Assembly: GCA_025451895.1 (NCBI GenBank)
Contig: JANWJP010000078.1
Location: forward strand, 1 to 62,229
Origin: Robertmurraya sp.
GTDB taxonomy: Bacteria; Bacillota; Bacilli; Bacillales; Cytobacillaceae
Direction: 5' to 3'
Length of the DNA stretch: 62,229 nucleotides
In this document: in pieces, positions 33,592-42,418 of the stretch
Numbering within the stretch: position 1 is the stretch's first letter
Layout of the letters: each line of letters begins with the position of its first letter
Notes under the pieces: generated by a model
What the model was told of the DNA's origin: nothing
What the model saw: the letters and a program-made list of their open reading frames with translations, nothing else
Databases searched by the model: none
Program-made: the position numbers and the translations under genes

Positions 33592-35136
33592 TTAATTTAC
33601 GTTTGCCGGTTGGTTTTCTTTAATGTTTAAGTATCTGTTAATAGCGTCAATATAAGCGCTGGCGCTGGCAAAAATCGTATCTACATTAATCGCTCTTCCC
33701 TGATAGAAGGAGTCGCCGTTTTTAACTTTTACGTAAACTTCGCCGATGGAATCTTTTCCTTTTGTGACAGACTTGATTTTATAATCAATTAATTCAAGTT
33801 CCATATTTAAACCTTGATCGATGGCTTTATAAATGGCATCAATAGGTCCGTTTCCTTCGCCTGTGCCTTCGATTTCGGCATTATTGCTGTTGACCGTAAT
33901 AATGACGGATGCACGGTAGCCTTTATTGTCTTCCATGGCCTGAAGGCTGACATTTTTGAAAATGTACTTGGCTTTATTCAGATCAACAGATTTGTCTTCT
34001 AAAAGGGCAATGATATCTTCATCAAAGATTTCTTTTTTTCGGTCTGTCAGTTCTTTATATCTTTTGAAAACTTCAGTCAGTTGTTCGTCGCTCAAAGTAT
34101 AACCCAATTCTTCGTATCTTTTCTTCAGTGCATTTCTGCCGGACAGTTTGCCGAGAACAATTTTGGTATCCACAAAGCCGACGCTTTCTGGTGTCATAAT
34201 TTCATAGGTTGCACGATCTTTGATGACTCCATCCTGGTGGATTCCTGAAGCGTGAGCGAAAGCGTTGCTTCCTACCACCGCTTTATTCGGAGGAACGCTG
34301 ATGCCCGTTAAACGGCTGACAAGTTTGCTTGTTTTGGCGATTTCTTTCAGAACGATGCCGGTTTCTTTTTGATAATAGTCTTTACGGGTGGAAAGAAGGG
34401 CGGCAACTTCTTCGATCGCTGCATTTCCGGCTCTTTCTCCGATTCCGTTAATGCATCCTTCGACTTGTTTTACTCCTGCCTGTACTGCTGCAATACTGTT
34501 GCTGACGGCAAGACCAAGGTCGTCATGGCAATGGCAGCTTAAAATGACGTTTTCTATCCCTTTCGTGTTTTCTTTAATATATTTAAACATGTTGCCGTAT
34601 TCCTCAGGTGTTGTGTAACCGACTGTATCCGGCATATTTAATACAGTGGCGCCGGCTTCAATGACTTTTTCAGCCACTTCGCAGAGAAAATCCCATTCAG
34701 TGCGCGTTGCATCTTCACAGGAAAATTCAATATGATCAAAGAACTGCGCAGCATATTTGACACTTTCGACTGCTTTGGCAACAACTTGTTCCTTTGTCAT
34801 TCCCAGCTTCTTTTCCCGGTGAATCGGGGAGGTGGCGATAAAGACATGAATTCCGACATTATCGATACCTTTCAAGGCTTCCACAACCGCATCAATATCA
34901 TTCTTATTTGCCCTTGCAAGGCTGACAACACGGGGTTTTGTAACAGCTTGGGCAACTGCGCGTACGGCTTGGGCATCTCCGGGGGATGCTGCGGCGAATC
35001 CGGCTTCAATCACGTCGATCCCCAATTTTTCAAGTCTTAATGCAATCTCCACTTTTTCTTCCTGATTTAAGTTTACGCCCGGTGTTTGCTCACCATCTCT
35101 TAATGTTGTATCAAAAAAATAGACTCTTTCACTCAT
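33592..35136 (-). CDS. leuA: 2-isopropylmalate synthase LeuA
   Basis: The 514-residue enzyme condenses acetyl-CoA with 2-oxoisovalerate in the first committed step of leucine synthesis. The HMGL-like barrel opens FFDTTLRDGEQTPGVNLNQE; the metal-binding HxH is LSCHCHDDLG near residue 200; NGIGERAGNAAIEEV follows. The C-terminal leucine-binding regulatory domain (about 390-514) is present, so it should be feedback inhibited. ATG 35136 follows GGGAGGG by 8 nt. It is not followed by leuBCD and has its own leucine T-box, promoter and two CodY-like sites, so it appears to be regulated as a single gene. Confidence 0.96.
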   Translation of the reverse strand: MSERVYFFDTTLRDGEQTPGVNLNQEEKVEIALRLEKLGIDVIEAGFAAASPGDAQAVRAVAQAVTKPRVVSLARANKNDIDAVVEALKGIDNVGIHVFIATSPIHREKKLGMTKEQVVAKAVESVKYAAQFFDHIEFSCEDATRTEWDFLCEVAEKVIEAGATVLNMPDTVGYTTPEEYGNMFKYIKENTKGIENVILSCHCHDDLGLAVSNSIAAVQAGVKQVEGCINGIGERAGNAAIEEVAALLSTRKDYYQKETGIVLKEIAKTSKLVSRLTGISVPPNKAVVGSNAFAHASGIHQDGVIKDRATYEIMTPESVGFVDTKIVLGKLSGRNALKKRYEELGYTLSDEQLTEVFKRYKELTDRKKEIFDEDIIALLEDKSVDLNKAKYIFKNVSLQAMEDNKGYRASVIITVNSNNAEIEGTGEGNGPIDAIYKAIDQGLNMELELIDYKIKSVTKGKDSIGEVYVKVKNGDSFYQGRAINVDTIFASASAYIDAINRYLNIKENQPANVN

Positions 35137-35234
35137 TAAGATTCCCTCCCATAAACTTTTATGTTTCTTCAGTTTTTTCAGTCTTTACCGCAGGCTTCTT
35201 CAGATGAACCTTTTGCAGTAGTGTCTCAAAAAAC

Positions 35235-35497
35235 AAAAAACCTTGACTTGGCCTGAGGGGCGAATTGGATCGCGGTACCACCCTCATTCACTGCTCCTTA
35301 CGGAAGACAGCCTCAGCAAGTCAAGGTTTTAACTCTCACAAAATAACGATTGTGAACCGTTCTTCTTACTGCAGGTTCAGAAGAATGTCTCCAAGGCGAG
35401 ATGAAAGATTTCTTCACCTGTTTCCACCAACCACAGGCTCTCTTGAGAAGAAGGTTCTTTCGTGCTCCTTTTCATAGACAGAAAGATTTTCTGAAAT
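35235..35497 (-). ncRNA. Leucine-type T-box leader of leuA
   Basis: On the minus strand the T-box motif AGGGTGGTACCGCG is at 35284-35271. The terminator pairs CCTTGACTTG (35326-35317) with CAAGTCAAGG (35250-35241), then TTTTTT. Stem I begins near 35450 with AGAGAGCC; the likely specifier is CTC (plus 35398-35400) in CATCTCGCC, a leucine codon. Uncharged leucine tRNA should promote read-through into leuA, 98 bp further on. Confidence 0.95.
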
Positions 35498-35551
35498 TTT
35501 AAAATATCATACTACAAATCAAATGGATTTGCAATAGATTTTCTGAAAAGA
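35485..35551 (-). promoter_or_regulatory. leuA promoter bracketed by two CodY-like boxes
   Basis: TTGCAA (35534-35529) and TATGAT (35511-35506) are separated by exactly 17 bp on the minus strand. A 13/15 match to the CodY consensus covers the expected start point (35485-35499); a 12/15 match (35537-35551) lies just upstream of the -35. Confidence 0.7.
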
Positions 35552-35732
35552 AAAGCCGTTCTTTTAAAAAAAGCCTGTGGAACAGGATTTATTAATAAGT
35601 TAAAACGGATTAAGGCTTGTGTACAAAGGAGAATAAGGGTAAAGGATAAAAAATTTAAAAAATAGTAGACAAAATATTTTGAATTCTCGGACCGAAGTGG
35701 TAAAATAGAAAAAAGCCGAAGGGGTGATTTCC

Positions 35733-35930
35733 ATGGATAAAGATTTGCTTCATAATTCTCCAAAGCAATCATCGGAAACAGAATTTTCTCGTATGGCGGA
35801 AATGTTTCTCAATGAATCTATTAGAAGGTTCCGTCTGGAGAAGCTCCGAAAGGAAATCGACAATGCGCTATTGAAGAGAGATAAATATGAATTTATTCGT
35901 TTAACTGATGAGCTCAATAAATTAAGGTAA
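35733..35930 (+). CDS. Small IDEAL-domain protein
   Basis: A 65-residue protein with an IDEAL domain at the C-terminus: LRKEIDNALLKRDKYEFIRL then TDELNKLR (residues about 38-65). The N-terminal half is a short polar segment plus the helix EMFLNESIRRFRLEK. IDEAL proteins of Bacillus are small and of unknown biochemical function, some linked to sporulation or competence control. ATG 35733 follows AAGGGGTGA by 6 nt. A paralogue lies 0.9 kb downstream (36814-37023). Confidence 0.85.
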   Translation: MDKDLLHNSPKQSSETEFSRMAEMFLNESIRRFRLEKLRKEIDNALLKRDKYEFIRLTDELNKLR

Positions 35931-36114
35931 TGAAACTTTAAGATATAGTCCGGAAATAAGGCGTCTTTACAAAAAGAAAGGCGCCTTATTTTTTTATGCA
36001 ATTTTCGATTCAGTTTATCATAAATATTTTATGTAAACTAATAATACATTTTTGTCATTTGATCAATGCATGAATTTCCACATGTTGGTTATATTACCAC
36101 ATGAGGTGATTGGT

Positions 36115-36546
36115 ATGAAAAAAATGTTACCGATATTTTTGATTATGATGACTTTATTAACCGGTATGGCTAATGCGGAGGAACAGAATAAAGTGGAAAT
36201 TTTTGATATTAAAAAAGGCAAGGTAATAAAGACTTTGCCGGGGGACGAGAAAGTTCAAAAAGAAGTGGAAGAACTTCTAAAAGGTATTACAGGGATTTAT
36301 CCAAAATTTGAGCCGATTCCGGATAAAGGGCATATGGTAAAAGTTCCTCTTTCTCCTCCGGTAAAGATGACAAACCAATGGCTTGATGACCATGTAACAG
36401 AGGTTATTGTCATATTTCCGGAATATGAAAACCCCCATCTCTTAGTTTTTGATAGCCGTGCGAATTCATTTTTCTTCACTTTCAATAAAAGCACAGATGA
36501 TTTCTTAAAACGGATTAATTTTACTCCTAAAAAGGCTCGAAAATAA
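36115..36546 (+). CDS. Small secreted protein of unknown function
   Basis: A 143-residue protein with a signal peptide MKKMLPIFLIMMTLLTGMAN and a likely cleavage after ANA. The mature part (about 120 residues) has alternating strands (VEIFDIKKGKVIKTLPG, VTEVIVIFPEYENPHLLVFD) and no cysteine, lipobox or anchor. ATG 36115 follows GAGGTGA. It is placed between two IDEAL-domain genes with AT-rich spacers on each side, so it is probably a separate unit. Family not recognised. Confidence 0.75.
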   Translation: MKKMLPIFLIMMTLLTGMANAEEQNKVEIFDIKKGKVIKTLPGDEKVQKEVEELLKGITGIYPKFEPIPDKGHMVKVPLSPPVKMTNQWLDDHVTEVIVIFPEYENPHLLVFDSRANSFFFTFNKSTDDFLKRINFTPKKARK

Positions 36547-36813
36547 AATTAAAAAAAGTGAATTAATTTTTGTATTTTTAGAAAAAACGAATTATAATAT
36601 GCTTTGTAATTATCTTTAAATAAAAATATCTGTTTTTTAAAAATATATACAAATGCAGTTAAAAGTGTTAATACTTTCAAGTTTTATGCTACTTTCTCGC
36701 TGTTCTGTAAAGGGGATGCCAGCAGAGATAAAAAAGTTTTTATTATTTTTATAAAACATTTGAATTATTATTAATTCTTGCTATAATGAAAAAAAGGCAA
36801 GGAGTGATTCCTA

Positions 36814-37023
36814 TTGGAACAGAATAAGACAAATTTAAATTCCAATTCATCCTGTTCATACGAAGAGAAAAATGAATATTCCCATTTTGCAGAAATTGTA
36901 ATTCGTGATGCGCTGCAAAAGTATCAAAGGGAGTTACTCCTTCAGAAAATTGATATTACCTTACAGGAAAGAAACAAGGAAGAATTCTTAAGGTTAACTG
37001 AGGAGTTAAAAAAGATTTCGTGA
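36814..37023 (+). CDS. Second small IDEAL-domain protein
   Basis: A 69-residue protein with the IDEAL domain LLLQKIDITLQERNKEEFLR followed by LTEELKKIS at the C-terminus, preceded by the helix FAEIVIRDALQKYQRE and a polar, Asn/Ser-rich N-terminus. It starts at TTG 36814, 7 nt after AAGGAGTG. The leader and layout match the gene at 35733 closely, so the two are likely duplicates that have since diverged. Confidence 0.83.
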   Translation: MEQNKTNLNSNSSCSYEEKNEYSHFAEIVIRDALQKYQRELLLQKIDITLQERNKEEFLRLTEELKKIS

Positions 37024-37223
37024 TTTTAGCAAGGGATGGATTTTGGACAATTATGGTTAAGAGAGAGGAATTTTATGTTCAGCAGCCTTCTGAATCCCAA
37101 AGGAACAGGCTGTGATTTTTTTTATTATTTACTTGAAAAAATTGTATAGTCATCCTAAAATTGCTATCATTAAAAAATAAGAGTAATTTTCTGAATATTC
37201 TATAAACAAAGGAGATGTTGCGG

Positions 37224-38384
37224 TTGACAATGCCCTTAAAAGGTATTAGAGTTCTGGATTTAACGAGATTATTGCCGGGACCTTATACTTCCATGATGCT
37301 TGCGGACTTTGGTGCTGATGTGATAAAGATCGAGGCACCCGGGGAAGGAGATTATGCCCGTTGGTATGAACCCCGAAAGGATCAATACAGCCCCATGTTT
37401 TGCTCTCTGAACAGAAATAAACGGAGCATGACACTTAATCTTAAAAGCGATCAGGATAAAAATATTTTTAAAGATTTAGTGAAAACGGCAGATGTTTTGA
37501 TTGAATCTTTTCGCCCCGGTGTGATGAAACGTCTGGGGTTAGATTATGAAGAACTGAAAAAGCTTAATCCGAAGCTGATTTATTGTGCCATCACGGGGTA
37601 CGGCCAAACGGGCCCCTATGCCGAAAAGCCGGGGCATGATATGAATTTTCTCAGTTATTCAGGACTTCTTGAACTTCAAGGTGAACAAACCGGTAAACCT
37701 GTCCTTTCCTCTGTGCAAATTGGCGATTTGGGCGGAGGAGCATTGATGGGAACGATTGGAATTTTGCTTGCCATACTTGAAAGGAAGCAATCGGGGCAAG
37801 GACAATTTATTGATATATCTATGCTTGACGGAGCCATCTCCTGGATGCAGGCGATTCTGCCGGAGTATCTCGCCTTCGGAGAAATGCCGAAAAGAGGAGC
37901 GTCAATGTTAAACGGAGGAAAGGCATGTTATGAGATTTATCAAACAAAAGACGATCGTTATCTGGCTGTTGCCGCTCTTGAGGAAAAATTCTGGGTCAAC
38001 TTCTGTAAGGTGATCGGAAAGGAAGAACTCATTCCGAAATTGGATGCTCCACTGGAAGAACAAAACAAAATGAAAGAAGTAATTCAACAAAGATTATCGA
38101 CAAAAACCCTCGACGAATGGATGTGTCTATTTGAGAAAGTTGAGGCATGTGTCAGTCCTGTTTTAAATGTAGGGGAAATGGTGAAAAATCCGCAAGTGGC
38201 GGCCCGCGGAATGATTGAAGAAGTTTATATACCCGGTCTCGGTGTTACGAAGCAGGTTGCCAATCCTATCAAACTTTCAAGAACAAGGGCTGGAATATAC
38301 AGGCTTGCACCGGACCTCGGAGAACATAATGATGAAATTTTGGCGGAATTGATAAACAGCACTGTCGATCACCGAAAAATATGA
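37224..38384 (+). CDS. CaiB/BaiF family III CoA-transferase
   Basis: A 386-residue enzyme of the formyl-CoA transferase/alpha-methylacyl-CoA racemase family. It begins MPLKGIRVLDLTRLLPGPYT, followed by ADFGADVIKIEAPGEGD, ITGYGQTGPYAEKPGHDMNF (the aspartate here is the catalytic position) and FIDISMLDGAISWMQ. The segment GHDMNFLSYSGLL favours the racemase-like subgroup, but the CoA donor and acceptor acids are unknown. I start it at TTG 37224, 9 nt after AAAGGAG; ATG 37230 gives the same N-terminus less two residues. Single-gene unit, convergent with the histidine kinase. Confidence 0.9.
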   Translation: MTMPLKGIRVLDLTRLLPGPYTSMMLADFGADVIKIEAPGEGDYARWYEPRKDQYSPMFCSLNRNKRSMTLNLKSDQDKNIFKDLVKTADVLIESFRPGVMKRLGLDYEELKKLNPKLIYCAITGYGQTGPYAEKPGHDMNFLSYSGLLELQGEQTGKPVLSSVQIGDLGGGALMGTIGILLAILERKQSGQGQFIDISMLDGAISWMQAILPEYLAFGEMPKRGASMLNGGKACYEIYQTKDDRYLAVAALEEKFWVNFCKVIGKEELIPKLDAPLEEQNKMKEVIQQRLSTKTLDEWMCLFEKVEACVSPVLNVGEMVKNPQVAARGMIEEVYIPGLGVTKQVANPIKLSRTRAGIYRLAPDLGEHNDEILAELINSTVDHRKI

Positions 38385-38482
38385 CGTTTCAAGTTATCCG
38401 CTTCATTTGTATTTGAGTTTTCCGGCCGGACACAGTAAAGTACAAAAGCAAAATACATCAGTTTTGTAAATAACAAACGAAG

Positions 38483-38521
38483 AAAATAACCCGCCTGTCC
38501 AAAAGTGCGACGGGTTATTTT
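38483..38521. terminator. Bidirectional terminator
   Basis: 11-bp stem AAAATAACCCG/CGGGTTATTTT between the convergent CoA-transferase and kinase genes, with U-rich flanks on both strands. Confidence 0.8.
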
Positions 38522-38536
38522 CTTTGCTGAGTACGG

Positions 38537-39592
38537 TTACTTCAGTTTTCTTGGCAATTCTACAATGACCTCTGTGCCAACATTCAAGCAGCTGTTCAGT
38601 TTAATATTTCCCTGATGAAGGTCAACAATCCGTTTACAAACCATTAAACCAAGCCCAATACCTTTTTCTTTTGTCGTATAAAAGGGCTGAAAGAGTTTTT
38701 CTTGCCTTTCCTTTGATATGCCATGGCCAAAATCTTTTATTCTTATTTCATAATAATAGGTGTTTAAGTATTTTACAGAAACAATGATTTCTTTTTTTCT
38801 TTCTTTTGAAGCATCAATGGCGTTTTGCAGGAGGTTCCGGATAATTTGCCGGATTTGGCCGGGGTCTCCTTCGGCAACAATATCATTGGGAATATCTTTG
38901 ATGATAGGCAAATTATATAAAGTGATTTCAGGTCGTAATAAATCAATTACATCCGCTACGAGTTCCCCGATATTCATTTCTTTAATGTTCAATCCATTTT
39001 GCGGTTTTGAAAGAAGGATAAATTCATTGACAATTTGCTGAATTTTTTCCAATTCATCCTGCATGATGGCCAGATAATGTTGTTTATCATATTCAGTGAT
39101 CATTTCCTTGAGAATTTGTGTAAATCCTTTCAATGAAGTGAGCGGATTGCGAATTTCATGGGCTACCCCTGCTGCCAGCTGGCTGATCAAGTCGAATCTT
39201 TCCGTATTTTCATGCTTTTTTTCTAAAAGTCTGCTCCAAGTCACGTCAAAGGCGACTCCCCAAACTTCCACAGTTTTTCCATACTCTTTTATCGGGAGCA
39301 GGATAGCAAAATAATGGATATTATTTAGACATCCTTCATAATAAATGATTTCGCCGTTCCATGCTCTTTCATAAAGACGGTGCTTCTGTTCAGCTTCTTC
39401 ATACGGCATAATATCATATAAGGTGCGGTTAAGCACCGAGGAAGGGGGCAGGCCGTTTTTTTCAATTAATTTCCCCTTATAGTATGTATGGATAAATTGG
39501 CCGTTTATTTTTTTGAACTTATACACTAACCCGTTGGGGTGTTGTTCAAGCTGTTTAATGTTCATGCCAATATCAGGAATAGTCGTTGTCAA
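38537..39592 (-). CDS. Orphan soluble PAS histidine kinase
   Basis: A 351-residue sensor kinase without membrane helices. An N-terminal PAS-like region (about 8-120) is followed by HisKA with the phosphorylated histidine in GVAHEIRNPLTSLKGF near residue 145, then the ATPase domain: NLLQNAIDASKE (N box), KDFGHGISKERQ (G1) and TKEKGIGLGLMVCKRIV (G2). Such kinases are frequent in the sporulation phosphorelay (KinA/KinE type). No response regulator gene is adjacent. It starts at TTG 39592 with GGTGGAG upstream. The sequence cannot identify the partner, but the Spo0F phosphorelay is a reasonable guess in a spore former. Confidence 0.87.
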   Translation of the reverse strand: MTTTIPDIGMNIKQLEQHPNGLVYKFKKINGQFIHTYYKGKLIEKNGLPPSSVLNRTLYDIMPYEEAEQKHRLYERAWNGEIIYYEGCLNNIHYFAILLPIKEYGKTVEVWGVAFDVTWSRLLEKKHENTERFDLISQLAAGVAHEIRNPLTSLKGFTQILKEMITEYDKQHYLAIMQDELEKIQQIVNEFILLSKPQNGLNIKEMNIGELVADVIDLLRPEITLYNLPIIKDIPNDIVAEGDPGQIRQIIRNLLQNAIDASKERKKEIIVSVKYLNTYYYEIRIKDFGHGISKERQEKLFQPFYTTKEKGIGLGLMVCKRIVDLHQGNIKLNSCLNVGTEVIVELPRKLK

Positions 39593-39892
39593 TCTTCTCC
39601 ACCCTTTATTAATTCCTCAAAATTATTATTCGTTAATATTTAGAATATTCCTGCAATTAATTGCAGTAAATTTTCCAACAATGCACAATGGCTATTATAC
39701 AACAAGATAATATTTATAACCAAATAATAGAAGTAAGTCTTTTTTCTTAAATTATCAATCGTATTAAGGTGATTATTATAGTCCTTTAAGGACTTTTTCT
39801 AGTCATTTTGTTCCATATGAGGGTTCCCTTTTCCGGGAAGGAGGTGCCGTCTGTTATCCGCAATATAATGATCCCGGTTTTCTCAAAAATAA
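39593..39892. other. Spacer upstream of the kinase gene
   Basis: No gene. A 5-bp hairpin with T-run (39780-39799) and the kinase promoter region are the only structures seen. Confidence 0.4.
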
Positions 39893-39912
39893 AACTCCCT
39901 GATAAGGGAGTT
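39893..39912 (-). terminator. Terminator of the MerR/coiled-coil gene
   Basis: AACTCCCT/AGGGAGTT with a 4-nt loop, followed on the minus strand by TTATTTTTG, 3 bp after the stop. Confidence 0.85.
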
Positions 39913-39914
39913 AA

Positions 39915-40871
39915 TTAAGACCAGATTTTCCACCATTTCTTTTTCTCAGGCTTGGCGGCCGCCGCCTCCCGGAAGCTTTTTAGCATTTCCTGGAAAATGA
40001 TCTCTCTTTGTTGAATCTCTTCTGTGTTTTGTTTGATTTCATTTATTTTTTCCAGAAGTATTTGCTGTTTTTCTTCAAGAGAATCATTTGCTTTATTGAT
40101 GCTGTCTTTGGCATCATTGACCGTTCTGTTTACTTTTAAGTATAAATTTTTATTTTCTTTCGCATTGTTTTTTGTCGTTTCGGTGAGCTGTTGTGAAAAG
40201 CGTTCGTAATTTGATTTTGCATCCGCCCTGAGAGAATCAGCTATGCTTGAAAAGGCTTTGCTTGTCTGTTCTGAAGCACGGAGAACGGTGTTCGAGACCT
40301 TTTCGAGTTCGCCCCTTCGTTTTTCATTGGCTCTTTGAATGGATTTTGAGATTTGTTTGATGGTGTGGATGGAAGAAGACGAGATCTCTTTTTTTAACTC
40401 ATCCATGACCTCCGCCTGGCTGGAGGTAACAGCATCTTTAATATCCTGTATGAGATCCAATTTATATTGTTCAAGCGCTGCGAAAAATTCTTCGATATTC
40501 GTCTGTGTCTTCATAGTTGTTATCTCGTTCACCGGTTTCTTTTCCACAATGGAGGTTCCGGGAATTTCTTCCGTTCGGATAGCCACTTCTGTTGTTAAAG
40601 AAGGATTCGTTCCGGGTGCAATTCCGTTCAGTTCCTTTGCCAGATGATCCCGGATTTGTTCCTTGCTCACGTTATTTTTCCGCATTTCCTTGATCTTTTT
40701 TAATATCTCAATTTCCTTATCTGTGAAGAAACGGGCGTTGTTTTCCCCGCGGGGAATGGAAAGAATACCGCTTAAATCTTTTTCCCATTGGCGAATGGTG
40801 CCCACAGGTATGTTCATTTTTTTTGAAACCTCTTTGATAGAGAGCCTGCGATTCCCTTTATTTTTACTCAT
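39915..40871 (-). CDS. MerR-HTH coiled-coil protein with basic-aromatic tail
   Basis: A 318-residue protein. The N-terminal MerR-type HTH (residues about 10-75) reads LSIKEVSKKMNIPVGTIRQW followed by ARFFTDKEIEILKKIKEM. Residues about 120-300 are almost entirely charged helix predicted to form a long coiled coil. The protein ends PEKKKWWKIWS, a short basic-aromatic tail that could dip into the membrane; similar ends occur in DUF3967 proteins of the B. cereus group (recollection, unverified). The layout recalls RacA, which ties DNA to the cell pole, but sequence identity to RacA is not evident. ATG 40871 follows AAAGGGATG. Single gene; two 52-bp tandem arrays lie 8 kb and 1.5 kb away. Confidence 0.8.
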   Translation of the reverse strand: MSKNKGNRRLSIKEVSKKMNIPVGTIRQWEKDLSGILSIPRGENNARFFTDKEIEILKKIKEMRKNNVSKEQIRDHLAKELNGIAPGTNPSLTTEVAIRTEEIPGTSIVEKKPVNEITTMKTQTNIEEFFAALEQYKLDLIQDIKDAVTSSQAEVMDELKKEISSSSIHTIKQISKSIQRANEKRRGELEKVSNTVLRASEQTSKAFSSIADSLRADAKSNYERFSQQLTETTKNNAKENKNLYLKVNRTVNDAKDSINKANDSLEEKQQILLEKINEIKQNTEEIQQREIIFQEMLKSFREAAAAKPEKKKWWKIWS

Positions 40872-41484
40872 TATATCATCCCTTTCCTTCAAAAAATATT
40901 CATGTTTGCATTCGGTGCGGTTGGGATTTTAATCCCATTTTTTGTAAATTCTGACTAGAATAATATTCTTATTAATGCCCCGTTTTTCCTGCTAAAAGAC
41001 AAAAGCTATCAAAAGAAGATAAAAATTGGCAATTACGTAAATATACATAATGATTTATGATTTTTTAGCATGGGGAAATGGAAAATTAACCATGTTCAAA
41101 CTTTTTACTGTGAGGTTACCGTTGTTGTAAGCGAAATACCGGTATTGGAAGAGAGCGAAGGGTTTTTACAATGAATGTATGTAACTTATTTCCTTTATTT
41201 CCATTAATTTATTTCTCGGGAAAGCGCAGGACTTGACATTTCCTGAAAATTATGTGTCGGAACACGCGAGAACGGAAAGAAAATATAAAAATATGTCAAA
41301 ATACAGAAATTAGCATCTGTATAAAAAGGAGAAATTAGAAGATTTTTGTGAAAAGAATCAATGGAAGGTGGAAATAAGAGCCGATATTCCTACCTTCAGA
41401 AACGGGAAATAGGCTTGATTTATTGGAAATAAATGTACATTCTTGCTTTCCTTTTTCAAGACAGATGTTTTAGGAACAGGATGG
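40872..41484. other. Gene-free region
   Basis: No supportable gene. A hairpin at 41363-41398 (GAAGGTGGAAATA with its imperfect complement TATTCCTACCTTC) lies 90 bp past the MBL gene stop and may end that transcript. The 20-mer starting AAAGAATCAATGGAAG at 41354 nearly repeats the one at 14592. Confidence 0.45.
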
Positions 41485-42333
41485 TTATACATATTTCCCA
41501 TAACCCGGAACAGCAATGCGGTCAAATTCAGTTGCCAATGTATTGAGTCCTTTATGAAGAGGAACACCTGAGAACGGCAGACCATGACCGGTAATGACAA
41601 CAGATGGCTGCAATGAATTAAGTTTTATAACAGAACTTTTTGCTGCTTGCCAGTCAGTTGTAAAATAACGGGGCGGACCGCTGATTTCCGGTTTCTGCGT
41701 CAAAACTTTATAAAGGGATTCTTGTCTGACAGTGACAAATGCATCACCGGCAATCAGTGCCCGATCATTTTCCCTGAACAGGGAAATATGTCCGGGTGTA
41801 TGTCCAGGAGTATGAATCCATTTCCATTCAGGCAGTCCGGGAATATGTTGGTCATCTGGAAGTTTTTTCACACAACTTCCCAAGTTTACGGGCTCATTCG
41901 GGAAGAAGGAAGACAGTTTGGCGATCATTCCTCCTTCCACGGATGGATCAGGTTCCGGATAAGCTTTTTTGCCTGTTAAAAAAGGCAGCTCCATCTCATG
42001 GGCATACACGGGGATATCCCATTTTTCAATTAATTCCACAACTGCCCCCACATGATCAAAATGTCCGTGGGTTAAAATTATAGCTTTCGGTTTTCGGCCG
42101 GTTCCGAAGCGTTCTTCCGTAACTGAGAATATGGTTTTGGCAGAATGGGGCATTCCCGCGTCAATTAAGGCAAAATCTTCTTTCTCTGGTTCTCCGATAA
42201 AGCAAATATTTACAATTTGAATGGTATGGCAATAAAGATCCGGAAGCACGGCATGTCCGATTCCGCTGCCAATTGAGGTCGCGGGAATAAACTTATAGTC
42301 TTTCCCGTATGTAAGATTTTCGTTATGGTTCAA
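41485..42333 (-). CDS. MBL-fold metallo-hydrolase
   Basis: A 282-residue metallo-beta-lactamase fold enzyme. Zinc ligands are visible as THGHFDHVG (HxHxDH, near residue 89), HTPGHTPGH (about 168), AGDAF (about 196) and GHGLPF (about 250). The layout suits glyoxalase II-like or lactone/thioester hydrolases rather than true beta-lactamases: there is no signal peptide. It starts at TTG 42333, 10 nt after GGAGG. Substrate unknown. Single gene, divergent from the adjacent repeat array. Confidence 0.9.
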   Translation of the reverse strand: MNHNENLTYGKDYKFIPATSIGSGIGHAVLPDLYCHTIQIVNICFIGEPEKEDFALIDAGMPHSAKTIFSVTEERFGTGRKPKAIILTHGHFDHVGAVVELIEKWDIPVYAHEMELPFLTGKKAYPEPDPSVEGGMIAKLSSFFPNEPVNLGSCVKKLPDDQHIPGLPEWKWIHTPGHTPGHISLFRENDRALIAGDAFVTVRQESLYKVLTQKPEISGPPRYFTTDWQAAKSSVIKLNSLQPSVVITGHGLPFSGVPLHKGLNTLATEFDRIAVPGYGKYV

Positions 42334-42418
42334 GAGTTTAGTACCTCCAAAATTTAATTTGATATTTAAGAGTATTGTTCCGAAACGCGATTGTTATATT
42401 CCCCGTAGTTGCAACAAG

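Noticed and set aside
41358-41600. Minus-strand 80-codon frame overlapping the MBL gene end
   Set aside because: Out of frame with the clear MBL gene and without its own ribosome binding site.
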